Source of the DNA: Cytophaga sp. FL35
GTDB taxonomy: Bacteria > Bacteroidota > Bacteroidia > Flavobacteriales > Flavobacteriaceae
Length of the DNA: 64,000 nucleotides
Reading direction: 5' to 3'
Assembly (NCBI RefSeq): GCF_014349235.1
Contig: NZ_JACSOH010000006.1
Location: 62,001-126,000, forward strand
Made by a program: the position numbers and the translations under genes. This document shows, piece by piece, positions 8,871 to 18,154 of the stretch. The notes beneath the pieces were generated by a model. The model searched no databases. It saw only the letters and a list, made by a program, of their open reading frames with translations, and was not told the DNA's origin. Position 1 is the first letter of the stretch; every line of letters starts with the position of its first letter.

Positions 8871-10235
8871 TTAGTTGTTCAGTTCTCTTTCCGTTTCGAA
8901 GCCTCCGGCAAGGGCCCGATAGAGCCCGATTCTAATTTGGACCCTTCTTAATTGTGCATTGACCAGATCTCTTCGCAATTGTTGTTCTTGATCGAGCCCT
9001 AGCAAAACATCGAGGTAGGGACTAAAGCCATTTAAAAATTCAACCCTTAGTTGCTTATTGCTTTTTTCGGCCAATTGTAGTTGTCTCGTGATGTTTTCGA
9101 CCCGTTCTTCTTGTCTAATATCTTGAACCATACCATTTTCAACCTCCTGAAAGGCAATCAACGTGGTTTGTCCATATTCATAAAGTCGTTGTTGCTTAAT
9201 GGCTTCGGTTCGTTTGACTTCGGCATTCAGCCGACGCCCATACAATAAAGGGGCTAGAATATTTCCGGCCAACGAGTAGGCCCAGTTGTCGAAAAGATTG
9301 TCAAAATTATTGGAACGTAACTGCCCTCGAGCACCGACCGATAATCTTGGGTACTTATTTCGTACAGCTGACGCCATATCACGATCCGCGGCCAAAAGTT
9401 GGGTATATGCCTGCTGAATATCGGGCCTTCTTCTGACCAACTCTAAAGGCAAACCTGTTTGCGGAAGTTCGTTTATTTCAGGAAGCTCCGTGGCGGTAAA
9501 TAAATTATCGTCCTGTGGCTGCCGACCCAATAATACCGATAGTTGGTTTTCAAGCAAACTGATATTGGTTTCAAATATAATCTGCTGTTCTTTGGTGCTT
9601 TCCAATAACTGTGCTTGCCTAAGAATATCAACGGCCCTAATCTGACCACCGACAAATCGAGACCGAATCAACCGAATGATGTCTTCATTGGTGGCAATCT
9701 GACTTTGGGTTATTTGTAGCTGTTTTTTGGCAGCTTGAAGTTCGTACCAAGTAGAGGCAATTTCGGCAGATAAAGAAATGGCTGCCGATTTGTAATCGAA
9801 AAGGCTGGCCTTGGCGCGAAATTTTTCGGCTTGCACCGCTGTTCGAATCCGGCCCCATAAATCGACCTCATAACTGGCCGACAACCCCAATTGCGTGTTT
9901 TCACCTCCGACAAAATCAGGTTCGGGAAGGTTAATGGCCGTTTGCGCAGATGCATCTACTTGTGGCCATTTATCGGCAGCCTCTCTAATGACTGTAGCTT
10001 TGGCAGCTACAAATTGCTGCCATGTGGCCGCGAGATTAAAGTTTGATGTCAAGGCGCTGTCGATTGCACTATTGAGTTGATCATCTTCAAAAACCGTCCA
10101 CCATTTGTCAGGAATAACTTCTTGCCCGTTCTCGGAGAAGGGCATAACGTCTTTAATAGGTAAATCAACATTGGAAATCTTGGGCGCGCATCCTACCAAT
10201 AAAAACAGCAAAGCTGCCTTAGCCCCTCTCATCAT
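8871..10235 (-). CDS. TolC-like outer-membrane efflux lipoprotein, 454 aa
   Basis: The protein starts MMRGAKAALLFLLVGC, an SPII signal with the lipidated Cys at residue 16. An in-frame upstream ATG at 10274 would add 13 residues (YHSLHYKYYHKL type, not signal-like). The rest is the duplicated OEP repeat of the NodT family: WWTVFEDDQLNSAIDSALTSNFNL, SYEVDLWGRIRTA, LPLELVRRRPDIQQAYTQLLAAD and RVQIRIGLYRALAGG. It forms the trimeric outer-membrane channel of the pump encoded just downstream. It is the first gene of the operon and faces a divergent secreted-protein gene. Confidence 0.9.
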   Translation of the reverse strand: MMRGAKAALLFLLVGCAPKISNVDLPIKDVMPFSENGQEVIPDKWWTVFEDDQLNSAIDSALTSNFNLAATWQQFVAAKATVIREAADKWPQVDASAQTAINLPEPDFVGGENTQLGLSASYEVDLWGRIRTAVQAEKFRAKASLFDYKSAAISLSAEIASTWYELQAAKKQLQITQSQIATNEDIIRLIRSRFVGGQIRAVDILRQAQLLESTKEQQIIFETNISLLENQLSVLLGRQPQDDNLFTATELPEINELPQTGLPLELVRRRPDIQQAYTQLLAADRDMASAVRNKYPRLSVGARGQLRSNNFDNLFDNWAYSLAGNILAPLLYGRRLNAEVKRTEAIKQQRLYEYGQTTLIAFQEVENGMVQDIRQEERVENITRQLQLAEKSNKQLRVEFLNGFSPYLDVLLGLDQEQQLRRDLVNAQLRRVQIRIGLYRALAGGFETERELNN

Positions 10236-10574
10236 TAACTTATGGTAATATTTGTAATGGAGGGAATGGTACATTTTCTTTGGCTTTTAGGTTTGGTAGG
10301 CTGAACAGGTCAATTCAATACCTTCTAAAATAGCTGATTTCGTGTTAATTAAGTATTAATAAAAACTTAAAGGTTGACTTGATTGATTTGGGGAGTCCAT
10401 AAAAACCATAATATTATCTTGAGAATTTCAACTGTTAAAATCCATATTGGTGTATATCCCGAATACATTTGGTCTAGACTACAGCACCGGTTAAAGATTC
10501 GAAATAGGGCTTTAACTAAATTTAACACCAATACGTTGTACACAATTCGACCGTACTCTACTTTTGGCACCCAA
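10236..10574. other. Divergent promoter region between the efflux operon and a secreted protein
   Basis: This AT-rich segment separates the minus-strand OMF gene and the plus-strand gene at 10575. A plus-strand promoter is visible at its right end. No regulator gene or convincing operator palindrome was found here, and I could not identify the minus-strand promoter. Confidence 0.4.
10536..10566 (+). promoter_or_regulatory. Bacteroidota-type promoter (TTG-N20-TACTTTTG)
   Basis: TTG at 10536-10538 is followed after 20 bp by TACTTTTG at 10559-10566, a perfect match to the TAnnTTTG -7 consensus. The predicted transcription start is within a few bases of the ATG at 10575, which would make the mRNA nearly leaderless. 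Confidence 0.5.
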
Positions 10575-10988
10575 ATGAGAGGAGTTTTTAATAAACATTT
10601 GGTTCTTACCTTTTTTATCTTCCTGGGTTTTTTCTCGCAAGCCCAGGCCTCATCATTTGTTGTATTGCCTGATAATGTTTGTGAAGTTCTTATAACATCA
10701 AACCAAGAACTTCAAATACATCAAGAAGTAAGGGCAGTCAATCAAGAATCACCTTGGACCAAGTTTTTCGCCGAAGTTTCAGATGTTGAAGAAGAAATTG
10801 AGGAAGAAGAATCTAAAGTTCAAGATTCGAAAGATGGTCTGAATGTCTTTTCGGCTGCTTTTATCTATGCACAAATTTGCGTTCAGCTCTACCTTAACGG
10901 TCAGAAAGAGCTAAACGATTACGGGGTACAGCCTACCCTTGTGCCCTCTGTAGACCTTTACAAAAGGTTTCAGGTGTTTAGAATTTAA
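10575..10988 (+). CDS. Secreted protein of unknown function, 137 aa
   Basis: The start MRGVFNKHLVLTFFIFLGFFSQAQA gives a clear SPI signal; earlier in-frame Met codons fall in a region that does not look coding and lies upstream of the promoter. The mature part contains an acidic low-complexity stretch (EVSDVEEEIEEEESKVQDS), then a hydrophobic amphipathic segment (LNVFSAAFIYAQICVQLYL). No family was recognised. It sits between two RND efflux systems, divergent to the first and 144 bp upstream of the second, so it may be linked to either, but nothing proves this. Confidence 0.6.
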   Translation: MRGVFNKHLVLTFFIFLGFFSQAQASSFVVLPDNVCEVLITSNQELQIHQEVRAVNQESPWTKFFAEVSDVEEEIEEEESKVQDSKDGLNVFSAAFIYAQICVQLYLNGQKELNDYGVQPTLVPSVDLYKRFQVFRI

Positions 10989-11132
10989 TACCATTTCTAA
11001 ACACTTTCGGCTCCACTCCACACGGTGCCTAAGTTTTTCCACAATACGCTAAAATACTGATAAGCTCCTAGGCTTAGCCATTGGTGCTCATCACATTAAT
11101 TCACACAAACTAACATTAATAACGTTTAAACT

Positions 11133-12215
11133 ATGAAGAATATACCTGTATTCATCATTTTGTGCGCACTCTTGGCACAAATCGGCTGTAAATCAAAAGA
11201 AGAGGCCAAACATCACGAAACCAGGTTTTTAGTAACCAGCCCAATTCAGAAAGACACTTCTATCACCAAAGATTATGTGGCTCAAATACATTCAATTCGG
11301 CATATTGAGTTGAGGGCGCTTGAAAAAGGGTACCTCAAAGAAATTCATGTAGATGAAGGTCAATATGTTCAAAAAGGGCAAAAGATGTTCAATATAATGC
11401 CCAATGTTTACCAGGCCGATTTGCAGAAAGCGGAGGCCGAAGCAAAAATTGCAGAAATTGAACTTAATAACACTCAGCTTTTGGCAGACGGCAATGTAGT
11501 TTCAACCAATGAGCTTTCAATGGCCAAAGCTACTTTAGAAAAGGCCAAGGCTGAAGTTAGCCTTGCCAAGACCCACTTGGGTTTTACCGATGTGAGGGCT
11601 CCTTTTGATGGTATTATGGACCATCTTCATGTGAGGGAGGGTAGTCTTTTAGATGAAGGCGAGCTTTTGACCACGCTTTCCGATAACTCGCAAATGTGGG
11701 TTTACTTTAATGTACCGGAAGCAGAGTATCTAGATTATATTATGAGTAAAGAAAAAGACGAGAAGAAATCGGTCGGTCTTTTGCTTGCAAACAACAAGCC
11801 TTTTAACCAAAAAGGTATTGTTCAGACCATTGAGGGTGAATTTAATAATGAAACGGGAAATATTGCTTTTAGGGCCACTTTTCCTAATCCTGATAAAATA
11901 CTGCGTCATGGCGAAACGGGAAGCATTCTTATGACTATTCCCTTTAAGGATGCACTCATTATTCCTCAGAAAGCCACTTTTGAAATTCTCGATAAAAAAT
12001 ATGTCTTCGTCATCGATGAAGACAATGTGGTACAGCAGACCGAGGTTTCGGTCGCTGCTGAACTTCCTCACTTGTTCGTTATAAGCAACGGGCTAAAACC
12101 CGAAGATAAAATATTACTGGACGGTATACGAATGGTCAAAAACCAGGAAAAGATCCAAACTGAATTTGCAGAGCCAAATGAAGTTATTCCCAAGTTGGCC
12201 GTATACGCCGAATAA
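11133..12215 (+). CDS. RND efflux periplasmic adaptor lipoprotein (second system), 360 aa
   Basis: MKNIPVFIILCALLAQIGC is an SPII signal with the lipidated Cys at residue 19, so this adaptor is anchored by lipid rather than by a helix. Domains follow the MexE/AcrA order: lipoyl half (LRALEKGYLKEIHVDEGQYVQKGQKMFNI), helical hairpin (QAEAKIAEIELNN ... AKATLEKAKAEVSLA), second lipoyl half (DVRAPFDGIMDHLHVREGSLLDEGELL), then beta-barrel. It is the first gene of an adaptor-permease-OMF operon, with 21 bp to the permease. Confidence 0.92.
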   Translation: MKNIPVFIILCALLAQIGCKSKEEAKHHETRFLVTSPIQKDTSITKDYVAQIHSIRHIELRALEKGYLKEIHVDEGQYVQKGQKMFNIMPNVYQADLQKAEAEAKIAEIELNNTQLLADGNVVSTNELSMAKATLEKAKAEVSLAKTHLGFTDVRAPFDGIMDHLHVREGSLLDEGELLTTLSDNSQMWVYFNVPEAEYLDYIMSKEKDEKKSVGLLLANNKPFNQKGIVQTIEGEFNNETGNIAFRATFPNPDKILRHGETGSILMTIPFKDALIIPQKATFEILDKKYVFVIDEDNVVQQTEVSVAAELPHLFVISNGLKPEDKILLDGIRMVKNQEKIQTEFAEPNEVIPKLAVYAE

Positions 12216-12236
12216 TAAGAATTAATTCAAGATATT

Positions 12237-15200
12237 ATGTTCAGTAAGTTTATCAAGAGACCGGTCTTGGCTATTGTCATATCGGTAATAATAGTATTTG
12301 TGGGGTTGCTTTCCATTAAGCAACTGCCTATTTCACAGTTCCCCGAAATTGCGCCTACCACGGTCAATATCTTCATTGCCTATCCGGGGTCGAGTGCAGA
12401 CGTTTTGGTTAAATCGACCCTTATCCCACTTGAAACGGCCATTAACGGTGTTCAAGGAATGAGGTATATTGCCTCAGATGCCACCAGTGCAGGGGAGGGT
12501 ACCTTGCGCATTATTTTTGAACCTGGTACGGATCCCAACCAAGCGGTCGTCAGGGTCAAAACAAGGGTGGATCAAGTAATGCCACTTTTACCTGAATTGG
12601 TTCAGCGTGAAGGGGTCATTATCACCCCGGTACAGCCGAGTATGCTCATGTACGTAAACCTGTACAGCGACAATGCCGATGACCACGAGCTTTTTCTTTA
12701 CAATTACGCCTACACCAAAATGATTCCTGAAATTCAGAGAATCAACGGAATCGCCAGCGCGCAGATATTGGGTAGCCGTAAATACGCGATGCGAGTTTGG
12801 TTAAAACCGGACCGTATGAGGGCTTATAATGTTTCGGCAGAAGAGATATTAGAGGCTATGGAGGAACAAAGTATTCTGGCTAGGCCCGGTAGAATTGGCC
12901 AAAGTTCAGGTAAAACTTCCCAATCGCTTGAGTATGTGTTAATGTACCAAGATAGGTACGATAAGCCCCAACAGTATAAAGATATCATCATTAAGGCCAA
13001 TAAAGATGGAGAGTTATTAAAACTTGGAGATTTGGCCGAGGTGGAGCTGGGTAGTGAGTTCTTTGATATTTATTCGAACTTAGATGGTAAGCCATCGGCT
13101 TCGATAGTATTAAAACAAACTTTTGGCAGTAATGCGAGTGATGTCATCGATGCGGTGAAGGATAAATTAGCGGAGCTGGAAGAAGACCTTCCCTCTGGTC
13201 TTGATTATAAAATCAGCTATGACGTATCGAATTTCTTGGATGCTTCCATTGAACAAGTACTTCACACTCTGAGGGATGCCTTTATTTTGGTGGCTATTGT
13301 GGTGTTCCTATTCCTAGGTGATTGGCGTTCCACTTTAATACCGATTATTGCGGTACCCGTATCGTTGATAGGCGCCTTTTTTGTCATGCAGATTTTCGGG
13401 CTCTCCATCAATTTGATTACCCTCTTTGCATTGGTATTGGCCATCGGTATTGTGGTCGATGATGCCATCGTAGTGGTAGAGGCAGTGCATGCCAAAATGG
13501 AAGAAAAACATATTGGCCCCTTCGATGCCGTTAAAGTGGTTGTCAATGAAATTGGTGGGGCAATTATCGCCATTACCTTGGTGATGGTTTCGGTTTTCAT
13601 TCCAATTGCGTTCATGACCGGTCCTGTGGGGGTTTTCTACCGTCAATTCTCCATCACGATGGCAGGTTCTATTGTGATATCTGCGGTCGTAGCCCTTACA
13701 TTAACGCCGGTTCTGTGTGCCATGATTTTGAAGAATAACCATGGAAAAGAGAGAAAGAAGTCCCCATTGGATAAATTCATCGATTGGTTTAACCGGGGTT
13801 TTGAAAAGTTGACGGGAAGATACGGTAGAGTGCTTGACCGAATCGTTGCCCGACGTCTTTTGACTTTTGGAATACTTATCGCTTTTTGTGCCGGTATTGT
13901 TTTTACAAACGAAACCTTGCCTGCCGGATTTATACCCAATGAGGATCAAGGTATGATTTACGCCATTATCCAAACACCTCCAGGATCAACGCTGGAACGT
14001 ACCAATGATGTTGCCCGAAAGTTGCAACAAATATGCGAGGAGACAGAAGGGGTTGAATCGGTATCCTCTTTGGCTGGATATGAGATTATGACCGAAGGTC
14101 GTGGTTCCAATGCCGGTACTTGTTTGATCAACCTGAAACCTTGGTCCGAAAGGCATCATTCCGTACATGAAATCATGGAAGAATTGGAAGAGGAAACTAA
14201 AGACCTTGGTGCCGTTATCGAATATTTTGAACCGCCTGCAGTACCTGGTTTTGGTTCTTCAGGAGGTTTTTCCCTTCGTTTGTTGGATAAAACCGACGGA
14301 ACCGATTATCACGAATTTGAGCGCATCAACAACGATTTTATGGATGAGCTTTCAAAACGTGAGGAAATCACGGGTTTGTTTACCTTCTACTCGGCCAATT
14401 ATCCGCAATACGAATTGAAAATCAATAATAAGATTGCCATGCAGAAGGGTGTCAGTATTGACAAGGCCATGGAAAACCTCAATATATTGATCGGTAGTAC
14501 TTACGAGCAGGGATTCATCCGCTTTGGTAGATTCTTTAAAGTATACACCCAAGCCGCGCCAGAGTATAGGGCCTTACCATCCGATCTGGAGAAATTGTTC
14601 GTGAAGAACGAAGAAGGAGAAATGGTGCCTTATTCCGCTTTCATGACTATGGAAAAGCGTTTGGGCCCTAACGAGATTACCCGTTACAACCTTTATAATT
14701 CCGCATCTATTAGGGGGCTACCAGCTAAGGGTTTCACAAGTGGTGATGCTATTCAGGCCATTAACGAAGTGGCAGAAAAAACCCTTCCACGAGGGTATGA
14801 TGTAGATTGGGAAGGTTTGTCGTATGACGAGGCCAAACGTGGGAATGAATCGCTGTACGTATTTATTGTGGTATTGATATTCGTTTATTTCGTGCTCGCC
14901 GCACAATACGAGAGTTTCCTATTGCCATTCGCAATTTTGCTTTCTCTCCCCGTAGGTATTTTTGGATCCTTCGTAATGCTTAAGGGGATGGGGCTGGCCA
15001 ATGATGTATATGCCCAGATAGGTCTTATCATGTTGGTAGGTCTTCTCGGTAAAAATGCCGTGTTAATCGTAGAGTTCGCCGTTCAGAAAAGAAGACAAGG
15101 CAGCACTATTCTTGAGGCCGCCATCGAAGGTGCCAAAGTACGGTTCAGGCCTATTCTTATGACATCTTTTGCATTTATCGCGGGACTTATTCCTTTGGTA

Positions 15201-15482
15201 ATAGCTCATGGCGCAGGTGCCATTGGTAACCGTACCATTGGAGGTTCGGCCATGGGTGGAATGTTGATGGGGACTTTATTTGGGGTTCTTGTCATACCAG
15301 GCCTGTACTACATTTTCGCTAAAATGGCAGACGGTCGTAGCCTAATCAAAGGTGAGTCGAACGAGCCGGTATCCGAAGAATTTATCAGGTTGAGCGAATC
15401 GGAGAGCAAGACCAAAGCTGCCCTTAGGGAAATGAAGAAACTCTTGAAAAAATTAACCAAAAGAAAAGACGATGAAAATTAA
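12237..15482 (+). CDS. RND efflux permease (AcrB/MexB-like HAE1), 1081 aa
   Basis: The N-terminus (MFSKFIKRPVLAIVISVIIVF) and PISQFPEIAPTTVNIFIAYPGSSADVL are typical of AcrB/MexF-type pumps. The TM4 proton relay [21 protein letters not shown] is intact, and the second half carries VGLLGKNAVLIVEFAVQKRRQG. Periplasmic docking and porter domains are complete. The C-terminal tail is unusually long and charged (about 45 residues, ending ALREMKKLLKKLTKRKDDEN), which explains the slight excess over the usual 1030-1050 residues. Its coding region overlaps the next gene by 11 bp, a sign of translational coupling. Confidence 0.94.
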   Translation: MFSKFIKRPVLAIVISVIIVFVGLLSIKQLPISQFPEIAPTTVNIFIAYPGSSADVLVKSTLIPLETAINGVQGMRYIASDATSAGEGTLRIIFEPGTDPNQAVVRVKTRVDQVMPLLPELVQREGVIITPVQPSMLMYVNLYSDNADDHELFLYNYAYTKMIPEIQRINGIASAQILGSRKYAMRVWLKPDRMRAYNVSAEEILEAMEEQSILARPGRIGQSSGKTSQSLEYVLMYQDRYDKPQQYKDIIIKANKDGELLKLGDLAEVELGSEFFDIYSNLDGKPSASIVLKQTFGSNASDVIDAVKDKLAELEEDLPSGLDYKISYDVSNFLDASIEQVLHTLRDAFILVAIVVFLFLGDWRSTLIPIIAVPVSLIGAFFVMQIFGLSINLITLFALVLAIGIVVDDAIVVVEAVHAKMEEKHIGPFDAVKVVVNEIGGAIIAITLVMVSVFIPIAFMTGPVGVFYRQFSITMAGSIVISAVVALTLTPVLCAMILKNNHGKERKKSPLDKFIDWFNRGFEKLTGRYGRVLDRIVARRLLTFGILIAFCAGIVFTNETLPAGFIPNEDQGMIYAIIQTPPGSTLERTNDVARKLQQICEETEGVESVSSLAGYEIMTEGRGSNAGTCLINLKPWSERHHSVHEIMEELEEETKDLGAVIEYFEPPAVPGFGSSGGFSLRLLDKTDGTDYHEFERINNDFMDELSKREEITGLFTFYSANYPQYELKINNKIAMQKGVSIDKAMENLNILIGSTYEQGFIRFGRFFKVYTQAAPEYRALPSDLEKLFVKNEEGEMVPYSAFMTMEKRLGPNEITRYNLYNSASIRGLPAKGFTSGDAIQAINEVAEKTLPRGYDVDWEGLSYDEAKRGNESLYVFIVVLIFVYFVLAAQYESFLLPFAILLSLPVGIFGSFVMLKGMGLANDVYAQIGLIMLVGLLGKNAVLIVEFAVQKRRQGSTILEAAIEGAKVRFRPILMTSFAFIAGLIPLVIAHGAGAIGNRTIGGSAMGGMLMGTLFGVLVIPGLYYIFAKMADGRSLIKGESNEPVSEEFIRLSESESKTKAALREMKKLLKKLTKRKDDEN

Positions 15483-16923
15483 TTTAACCGATAACACCCG
15501 TATGGCGAAATACATTTTAGGGGGTACTTGTTCTCTCTTAATGATTTTTTCGTGTGTACCTAGTAAACCCTTGGCCGAAAGTAAGGTGCAGTTGCCGGAA
15601 AGCTTTACCGAGTTGGAAAGCGATACTGTCAACAGTGCCCAATTAGAATGGCGCGACTATTTTTCAGATCCTCAACTGATTTCATTGATAGATAGTGCAT
15701 TGGCCAAAAACCAGGAATTGAACATAATGATGCGCCAAATCAATATTGCCAATAATGAGATTTCAGAGAGAAAAGGTGAGTACCTACCGTTTGTTGGCGT
15801 TAGGGCTGGGGCCGAAGTTGAAAAAGTGGGAGAATTTACCCGCTCTGGAGCGGTCGAGAAGAATTTGGATATTAGGGAGGGTGAAGAATTTCCTGAACCC
15901 TTGACCGATTATTCAGTAGGTCTTTTTGCCACTTGGGAACTGGATATCTGGAAAAAACTTCGCAACGCAAAAAAGGCTGCGGTATTCGAATATTTGGCAA
16001 CCGTTGAAGGTAAAAACTTTATGGTCACCCAATTGATTTCAGAGATAGCGGAAAGTTATTTTGAATTATTGGCCTTAGACAATCAATTGGACCTTATCGA
16101 CCAGAACTTAGAAATTCAAGATAATGCTCTAAGGATGGTGCGACTTCAAAAGCAAGCGGCCCGAACCACCGAATTGGCCGTACGCCGATTTGAAGCGGAG
16201 GTTCTTAAGAACCGAAGCCATCGGTTTGAAGTCAAACAGCGCATTATAGAGGTCGAGAATGAAATCAATTTATTGGTAGGTAGAATACCAGAGCCCATTC
16301 AGCGTAATTCAAGTGATTTGCTGCAAAGGCAAATCGATACATCATATGCCGGTGTACCTTCGCAACTACTTCAAAATAGGCCTGATATTAAAAAAGCCGA
16401 ATACGAACTTGCCGCTGCCGAATTGAGTATAAAAGAGGCGAGGGCAAATTTCTTTCCCTCTCTTGAACTGAATGCAGGGGTAGGACTTCAAGCGTTCGAT
16501 ACCCAATTTCTGAACTCTACCCCCGAATCGTTGATATATTCGGTAGTAGGCGATGTTGTCGGCCCATTGATTAACCGTAGGGCAATCAAAGCTCATTACA
16601 ATAACGCCAGCGAACGACAGGTTCAGGCCGTTTTTGAATATGAAAAGGCCGTTCTGCAGGGTTATGTTGAGGTGGTCAACCAACTGTCTAAACAAGACAA
16701 TTTGAAGAAAAGTTATGATTTGAAATCCAAACAAGTGGATGCGCTTAACGAAACCATTGATTACTCAACCCGGCTATTTAGGTCGGCTCGGGCAGAGTAT
16801 ATAGAAGTTTTATTGGCGCAACGGGAAGCTTTGGATTCTAAGATGGAATTGGTAGAAACCAAGAAAGAACAACTGATTGCTAGGGTAAATTTATACAAAG
16901 CTCTCGGCGGCGGTTGGAATTAG
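15472..16923 (+). CDS. TolC-like outer-membrane efflux lipoprotein (second system), 483 aa
   Basis: The signal region MAKYILGGTCSLLMIFSC is an SPII type, preceded by ten extra residues from the first ATG, which overlaps the permease gene; the in-frame Met at codon 11 (15502) is an alternative start. NodT-family OEP repeats are visible: DPQLISLIDSALAKNQELN, SVGLFATWELDIWKKLRNA, SQLLQNRPDIKKAEYELAAAE and IARVNLYKALGGGWN at the extreme C-terminus. It is the outer-membrane channel of the tripartite pump encoded upstream, and the operon ends with a strong terminator. Confidence 0.9.
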   Translation: MKINLTDNTRMAKYILGGTCSLLMIFSCVPSKPLAESKVQLPESFTELESDTVNSAQLEWRDYFSDPQLISLIDSALAKNQELNIMMRQINIANNEISERKGEYLPFVGVRAGAEVEKVGEFTRSGAVEKNLDIREGEEFPEPLTDYSVGLFATWELDIWKKLRNAKKAAVFEYLATVEGKNFMVTQLISEIAESYFELLALDNQLDLIDQNLEIQDNALRMVRLQKQAARTTELAVRRFEAEVLKNRSHRFEVKQRIIEVENEINLLVGRIPEPIQRNSSDLLQRQIDTSYAGVPSQLLQNRPDIKKAEYELAAAELSIKEARANFFPSLELNAGVGLQAFDTQFLNSTPESLIYSVVGDVVGPLINRRAIKAHYNNASERQVQAVFEYEKAVLQGYVEVVNQLSKQDNLKKSYDLKSKQVDALNETIDYSTRLFRSARAEYIEVLLAQREALDSKMELVETKKEQLIARVNLYKALGGGWN

Positions 16924-16942
16924 TTTTATTGAGGGTTATTTT

Positions 16943-16976
16943 AAAATCCGGTTTGTTGTGCAAACCGGATTTTTTT
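16943..16976 (+). terminator. Terminator of the second efflux operon
   Basis: A perfect stem AAATCCGGTTTG / CAAACCGGATTT with a five-base loop, followed by a T run, lies 20 bp after the OMF stop codon. Confidence 0.9.
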
Positions 16977-17067
16977 GTTTCATGACACCTATTTAAAATA
17001 TGATTGGTGCCGTTTGACCGAAATCGACTAATTTGTAAAATCAATTATCAACTTAAATTTCATATCA

Positions 17068-17526
17068 ATGCAACTTAAAAATTTACTACGGGCCATATTT
17101 TTAACGAGTTTAATTCCATATGTAACTTGGGGGCAAGATTCTGGAGATTCGTATGGCTATGTTCAAAAGGCCCAATCCGCAACTGTAAAAAGGTATTGTC
17201 AAACTTTACAACTAAAAGATGACCCTGAACTTATTGCCGAATATGAGAAATGGCATCTCTCTGAGAATATTTGGAAAGAAATCACCGCTGGATTGAAGAA
17301 AGTAGGGGTCATCGATTCAGAAATATATCGACATGGCACTCTATTAGTTATGATATTGACTGTACCGGCAGATTTTGATTTTGAGAAACAAATGGGAAAA
17401 TTGGCGGGGTTACCTCGTCAGGCCGAATGGGAAGAGTTTATGAGCAAGTACCAAGCTTCTGACCCAAATGCTTCCTCAAGTGAAAAATGGGTGCAGATGA
17501 AACGGATTTTTAAATTGGACTCTTAG
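17068..17526 (+). CDS. Secreted protein of unknown function, 152 aa
   Basis: MQLKNLLRAIFLTSLIPYVTWGQD is a good SPI signal (cleavage near TWG-Q). The mature part is soluble and mixed alpha/beta with no Cys pair and no motif I recognise; ENIWKEITAGLKKVGVIDSEIYRHGTLLVMILTVPADFDF suggests a compact domain. It stands alone between the efflux operon terminator and the convergent BLUF gene. Composition is like the neighbours, so it looks real. Confidence 0.6.
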   Translation: MQLKNLLRAIFLTSLIPYVTWGQDSGDSYGYVQKAQSATVKRYCQTLQLKDDPELIAEYEKWHLSENIWKEITAGLKKVGVIDSEIYRHGTLLVMILTVPADFDFEKQMGKLAGLPRQAEWEEFMSKYQASDPNASSSEKWVQMKRIFKLDS

Positions 17527-17543
17527 TAGACTACTGTTATAAA

Positions 17544-17575
17544 GAAAAAAAGAGGATGGCCCCACACCATCCTCT
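17544..17575 (-). terminator. Terminator on the minus strand, downstream of the BLUF gene
   Basis: A perfect nine-pair stem AGAGGATGG / CCATCCTCT has a seven-base loop. The T run is found only when read on the minus strand, so it should end the BLUF transcript, leaving a 3' untranslated region of about 140 nt. Confidence 0.65.
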
Positions 17576-17716
17576 TCCAATATTTAAATTGTTCCCCACA
17601 AACAATTTACCTACTTATGATAAGACAAAGCTCTCGGTATTTCACCATGGTCATTTGTTCAATAAAAGATAGAATTAACTCAAAAACTCAACGTTCTGAA
17701 TGTTAGTGATTTGTAA

Positions 17717-18154
17717 TTAAACTTTTTTGGGAGGTAATGAAAGTAAAAGTTTCATTTTCTTCCAAAATAAGATGGCCGTTACATTGGTAGGTTTACTCAA
17801 ATCGGCCAATAGAATCAGGTTTCTTTTAAATTGTTCAAATTCGGCATAACCCATTGCTTTTTCATCAATGGGATAGTAGGCCATACCCCAATCGGGAAAA
17901 TTACGTTCGGTAATATCATCTTCAGAAAACATTTCAATTTTTGAGTGTCTCTTGTCTTTTTCAATGTTTTTGTAAAGCTCCAATACGGTTTCCTTGGGCC
18001 CCTCTAAAATTTGGATGAACTTCCCCATGTAAAAAATAAGACAGCCTGTAATTCCATTTTGGGAGTTAAAGTTTTGGGCGGTGATTAGAATTTTTTCAAT
18101 ATCGTTATTTGTAAGCTCGGGAACTGCCTGTGATTCATAGGTTAAGGTGTACAT
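17717..18154 (-). CDS. Short BLUF-domain blue-light sensor, 145 aa
   Basis: The protein is a single BLUF domain with a short helical tail, starting directly with the first beta strand (MYTLTYESQA). The flavin-site residues of the family are present: Tyr6, Asn30 (NSQNGITG), Gln48 (FIQILEGP), and Trp89/Met91 in the WGM motif equivalent to AppA Trp104/Met106. BLUF proteins bind FAD and change hydrogen bonding in blue light. There is no fused output domain, so it must signal through a partner. No EAL or regulator gene lies alongside, and the partner is unknown. Confidence 0.88.
   Translation of the reverse strand: MYTLTYESQAVPELTNNDIEKILITAQNFNSQNGITGCLIFYMGKFIQILEGPKETVLELYKNIEKDKRHSKIEMFSEDDITERNFPDWGMAYYPIDEKAMGYAEFEQFKRNLILLADLSKPTNVTAILFWKKMKLLLSLPPKKV

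Noticed and set aside
13262..13646. Minus-strand open frames inside the second RND permease gene
   Set aside because: They are antisense shadows of a strongly coding gene with conserved motifs.
4529..16923. The two RND operons as a tandem duplication
   Set aside because: Gene order, anchor type of the adaptors and permease sequences differ clearly, so they represent different subfamilies.
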